Positions 4,798-6,052 of a stretch of DNA of 6,052 nucleotides are shown here, one piece after another; the first letter of the stretch is position 1; each line of letters starts with the position of its first letter. The notes under the pieces were generated by a model. It did not search any database. It worked only from the letters and a program-made list of their open reading frames with translations, and was not told the DNA's origin. Both the position numbers and the translations under genes were made by a program. This DNA comes from Pyrolobus sp964613695 (GTDB taxonomy: Archaea > Thermoproteota > Thermoprotei_A > Sulfolobales > Pyrodictiaceae), in contig CAZTIR010000077.1 of assembly GCA_964613695.1 (NCBI GenBank), positions 1-6,052 on the forward strand, written 5' to 3'.

Positions 4798-6052
4798 GTG
4801 GCTATAGTCGAGGAGAGGGGGACTGAGGCTCCGCTAGACCCCCGCGAGGAGTTCCTGGAGTTCCTCCGCAGCTTCCGCGACAAGACGGGGGCCTACAAGT
4901 ACCGTGAGAGAGTGCGCAGCATGATATCTATGGGCGGCAAGAGCCTCATAGTGGACTACGCGGACCTCTACACCTACAACCATAGGCTTGCAAAGCTCCT
5001 CGTCAACGAGCCGGACACCACGCTCAAGGCCTTCTCGGAGGCGTTGAGGGAGTACGTGGAGAGGGAGGAGCCAGAGTACCTCGAGAGGGTTGACAAGTTT
5101 GTCGTGCGCATCAGCGGCTTGCTGCAGACCACGAGCCTCCGCAGGATAAGAAGCAACTTGATAGGCAAACTCGTGATGATAGAGGGTATTCTCGTGAGGG
5201 CGACGCCGGTCAAAGAGAAGCTGGTTAGGATTCGCTTCAAACACGTCCACCCCGAGTGCGGCGAGGAGTTCGACTGGCCTCTTGAGGGTGAGCTCTCGCC
5301 GCTAGACGAGATAGAGAAGCCGAAAGTGTGCCCCGTCTGCGGGAAGAGCGGCGGGAGCTTCCGCATAATATACGAGAAGTCAAAGATGGTCGACTGGCAG
5401 AAGATTGTGGTGCAGGAGAGGCCGGAGGAGGTTCCACCAGGCCAGCTGCCCAGGAGCATAGAGGTAGTACTCACGGACGAGCTCGTCGACGCCGCCAGGC
5501 CGGGTGACAGGGTGGTCGTCGTTGGCGTTGTGAGGGTGAGGCCCGACACCACCCTCGGCAAGAAGAGGGGCATCTTCGACCTCTACATAGAGGCTAACAA
5601 CATAGAGGTCTCTCAGAAGGTGCTCGAGGAGGTCGTGATAACGCGCGAGGACGAGGAGCGCATAAGGGCGCTTGCGCGCGACCCGTGGATAAGGAAGAAG
5701 ATTGTCGCGAGCATAGCCCCAACCATATACGGCATGTGGGACATCAAAGAGGCTATAGCGTTGGCCCTCTTCGGCGGCGTCCCGAAGCAGTATAAGGACG
5801 GCACGAGGCGCAGGGGTGACATACACGTACTCCTCATAGGAGACCCGGGTACTGCGAAGAGCCAGCTTCTACAATACGTGGTTAAGATAGCGCCACGCGC
5901 AATCTACACCACGGGCAAGGGCGCCACGGCCGCCGGCCTGACGGCCGCGGTTATCAAGGACAAGACGACCGGCGAGTACTACCTGGAAGCCGGTGCCCTT
6001 GTGCTCGCGGATGGGGGCGTAGCCGCGATAGACGAGATTGACAAGATGAGGG
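4798..6052 (+). CDS. mcm: Replicative DNA helicase MCM, N-terminal 418 residues (3' end outside window)
   Basis: MCM forms the ring helicase that unwinds DNA at archaeal replication forks. The frame has no stop from 4774 to the window edge; GTG 4798 is the only start codon between the upstream TAA (4771-4773) and the N-domain, and the next ATG (4921) would remove conserved sequence. The order of segments is: helical N-subdomain with SLIVDYADL; zinc-binding region with probable ligands His149, Cys154, Cys178 and Cys181; the WQK-VVQE-PEEVP-GQLPRS block; the beta-hairpin that contacts DNA (about 246-258, with Lys255, Lys256, Arg257); the linker IEVSQKVLEEV; then the AAA+ domain with Walker A GDPGTAKSQ (348-356, Lys354), the helix-2 insert TTGKGATAAGLTAAV (371-385) and Walker B DEIDKM (412-417). 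Similarity to the Sulfolobus protein is high throughout as far as I can recall that sequence. No intein interrupts Walker A or B. The sensor, arginine finger and winged-helix parts lie beyond the window. Confidence 0.97.
   Translation, partial: MAIVEERGTEAPLDPREEFLEFLRSFRDKTGAYKYRERVRSMISMGGKSLIVDYADLYTYNHRLAKLLVNEPDTTLKAFSEALREYVEREEPEYLERVDKFVVRISGLLQTTSLRRIRSNLIGKLVMIEGILVRATPVKEKLVRIRFKHVHPECGEEFDWPLEGELSPLDEIEKPKVCPVCGKSGGSFRIIYEKSKMVDWQKIVVQERPEEVPPGQLPRSIEVVLTDELVDAARPGDRVVVVGVVRVRPDTTLGKKRGIFDLYIEANNIEVSQKVLEEVVITREDEERIRALARDPWIRKKIVASIAPTIYGMWDIKEAIALALFGGVPKQYKDGTRRRGDIHVLLIGDPGTAKSQLLQYVVKIAPRAIYTTGKGATAAGLTAAVIKDKTTGEYYLEAGALVLADGGVAAIDEIDKMR

Noticed and set aside
4834..5250. 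138-residue minus-strand open frame
   Set aside because: It is antisense to the mcm N-terminal domain; its His/Ala/Leu-rich product mirrors mcm codon bias.
4974..5573. 199-residue open frame on the minus strand
   Set aside because: It lies entirely opposite mcm, whose protein sequence is unmistakable; the predicted product is Ser/Thr/Leu-rich low-complexity sequence typical of an antisense shadow.
5380..5837. Minus-strand open frames of 148 and 74 residues
   Set aside because: Both are antisense to the conserved mcm AAA+ region and show no recognisable domain.
5830..6052. Possible intein at the mcm Walker A or B site
   Set aside because: Such sites carry inteins in some archaeal proteins, but here the sequence runs uninterrupted through both motifs to the window edge.
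1..6052. tRNA, rRNA, CRISPR array or insertion sequence
   Set aside because: No cloverleaf sequence such as GGTTCGA with matching arms, no regularly spaced repeats, and no transposase-like protein or terminal repeats were seen.

Overview
The window looks like chromosomal DNA from a hyperthermophilic crenarchaeon. The evidence is a near full-length match to the crenarchaeal replicative helicase MCM, strong use of AGG for arginine and ATA for isoleucine in GC-rich genes, very short intergenic gaps, and start regions that lack bacterial-type signals. Placement in Desulfurococcales (Pyrodictium/Hyperthermus-like) is an inference from codon style only; no rRNA gene or other marker is present.

Layout, left to right: (1) positions 1-399, plus strand: the C-terminal end of a protein cut by the window edge, probably an archaeal radical-SAM protein (COG2100-like) with a small terminal beta-barrel domain. 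(2) About 391-699, minus strand (frame open to 789): a small protein of unknown function whose stop overlaps the end of gene 1 by 9 bp. (3) 825-3920, plus strand: a 1031-residue superfamily 2 DNA helicase of the COG1205/MrfA (YprA) type, with a C-terminal region resembling the RNase H-like exonuclease domain found in YprB. (4) 3840-4751, minus strand: a strongly diverged CitG/MdcB-family protein whose last 27 codons lie antisense to the last 27 codons of the helicase. (5) 4798-6052, plus strand: the N-terminal 418 residues of the MCM helicase, cut by the right edge just after Walker B.

Every gene is on the opposite strand to its neighbour (+ - + - +), so there is no visible operon. The two convergent pairs overlap at their 3' ends and the two divergent pairs share short upstream regions, so promoters must sit in about 699-825 and 4712-4798. 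Two genes act on DNA (a probable repair helicase and the replicative helicase), but the layout does not show that they are co-expressed. No tRNA, rRNA, CRISPR array, insertion sequence or T-rich terminator was seen. The points most worth a second look are the helicase/nuclease-like fusion, the CitG-like protein that has lost its family motifs, the orphan small protein with a hairpin at its probable start, and the inverted repeat abutting the mcm start codon.
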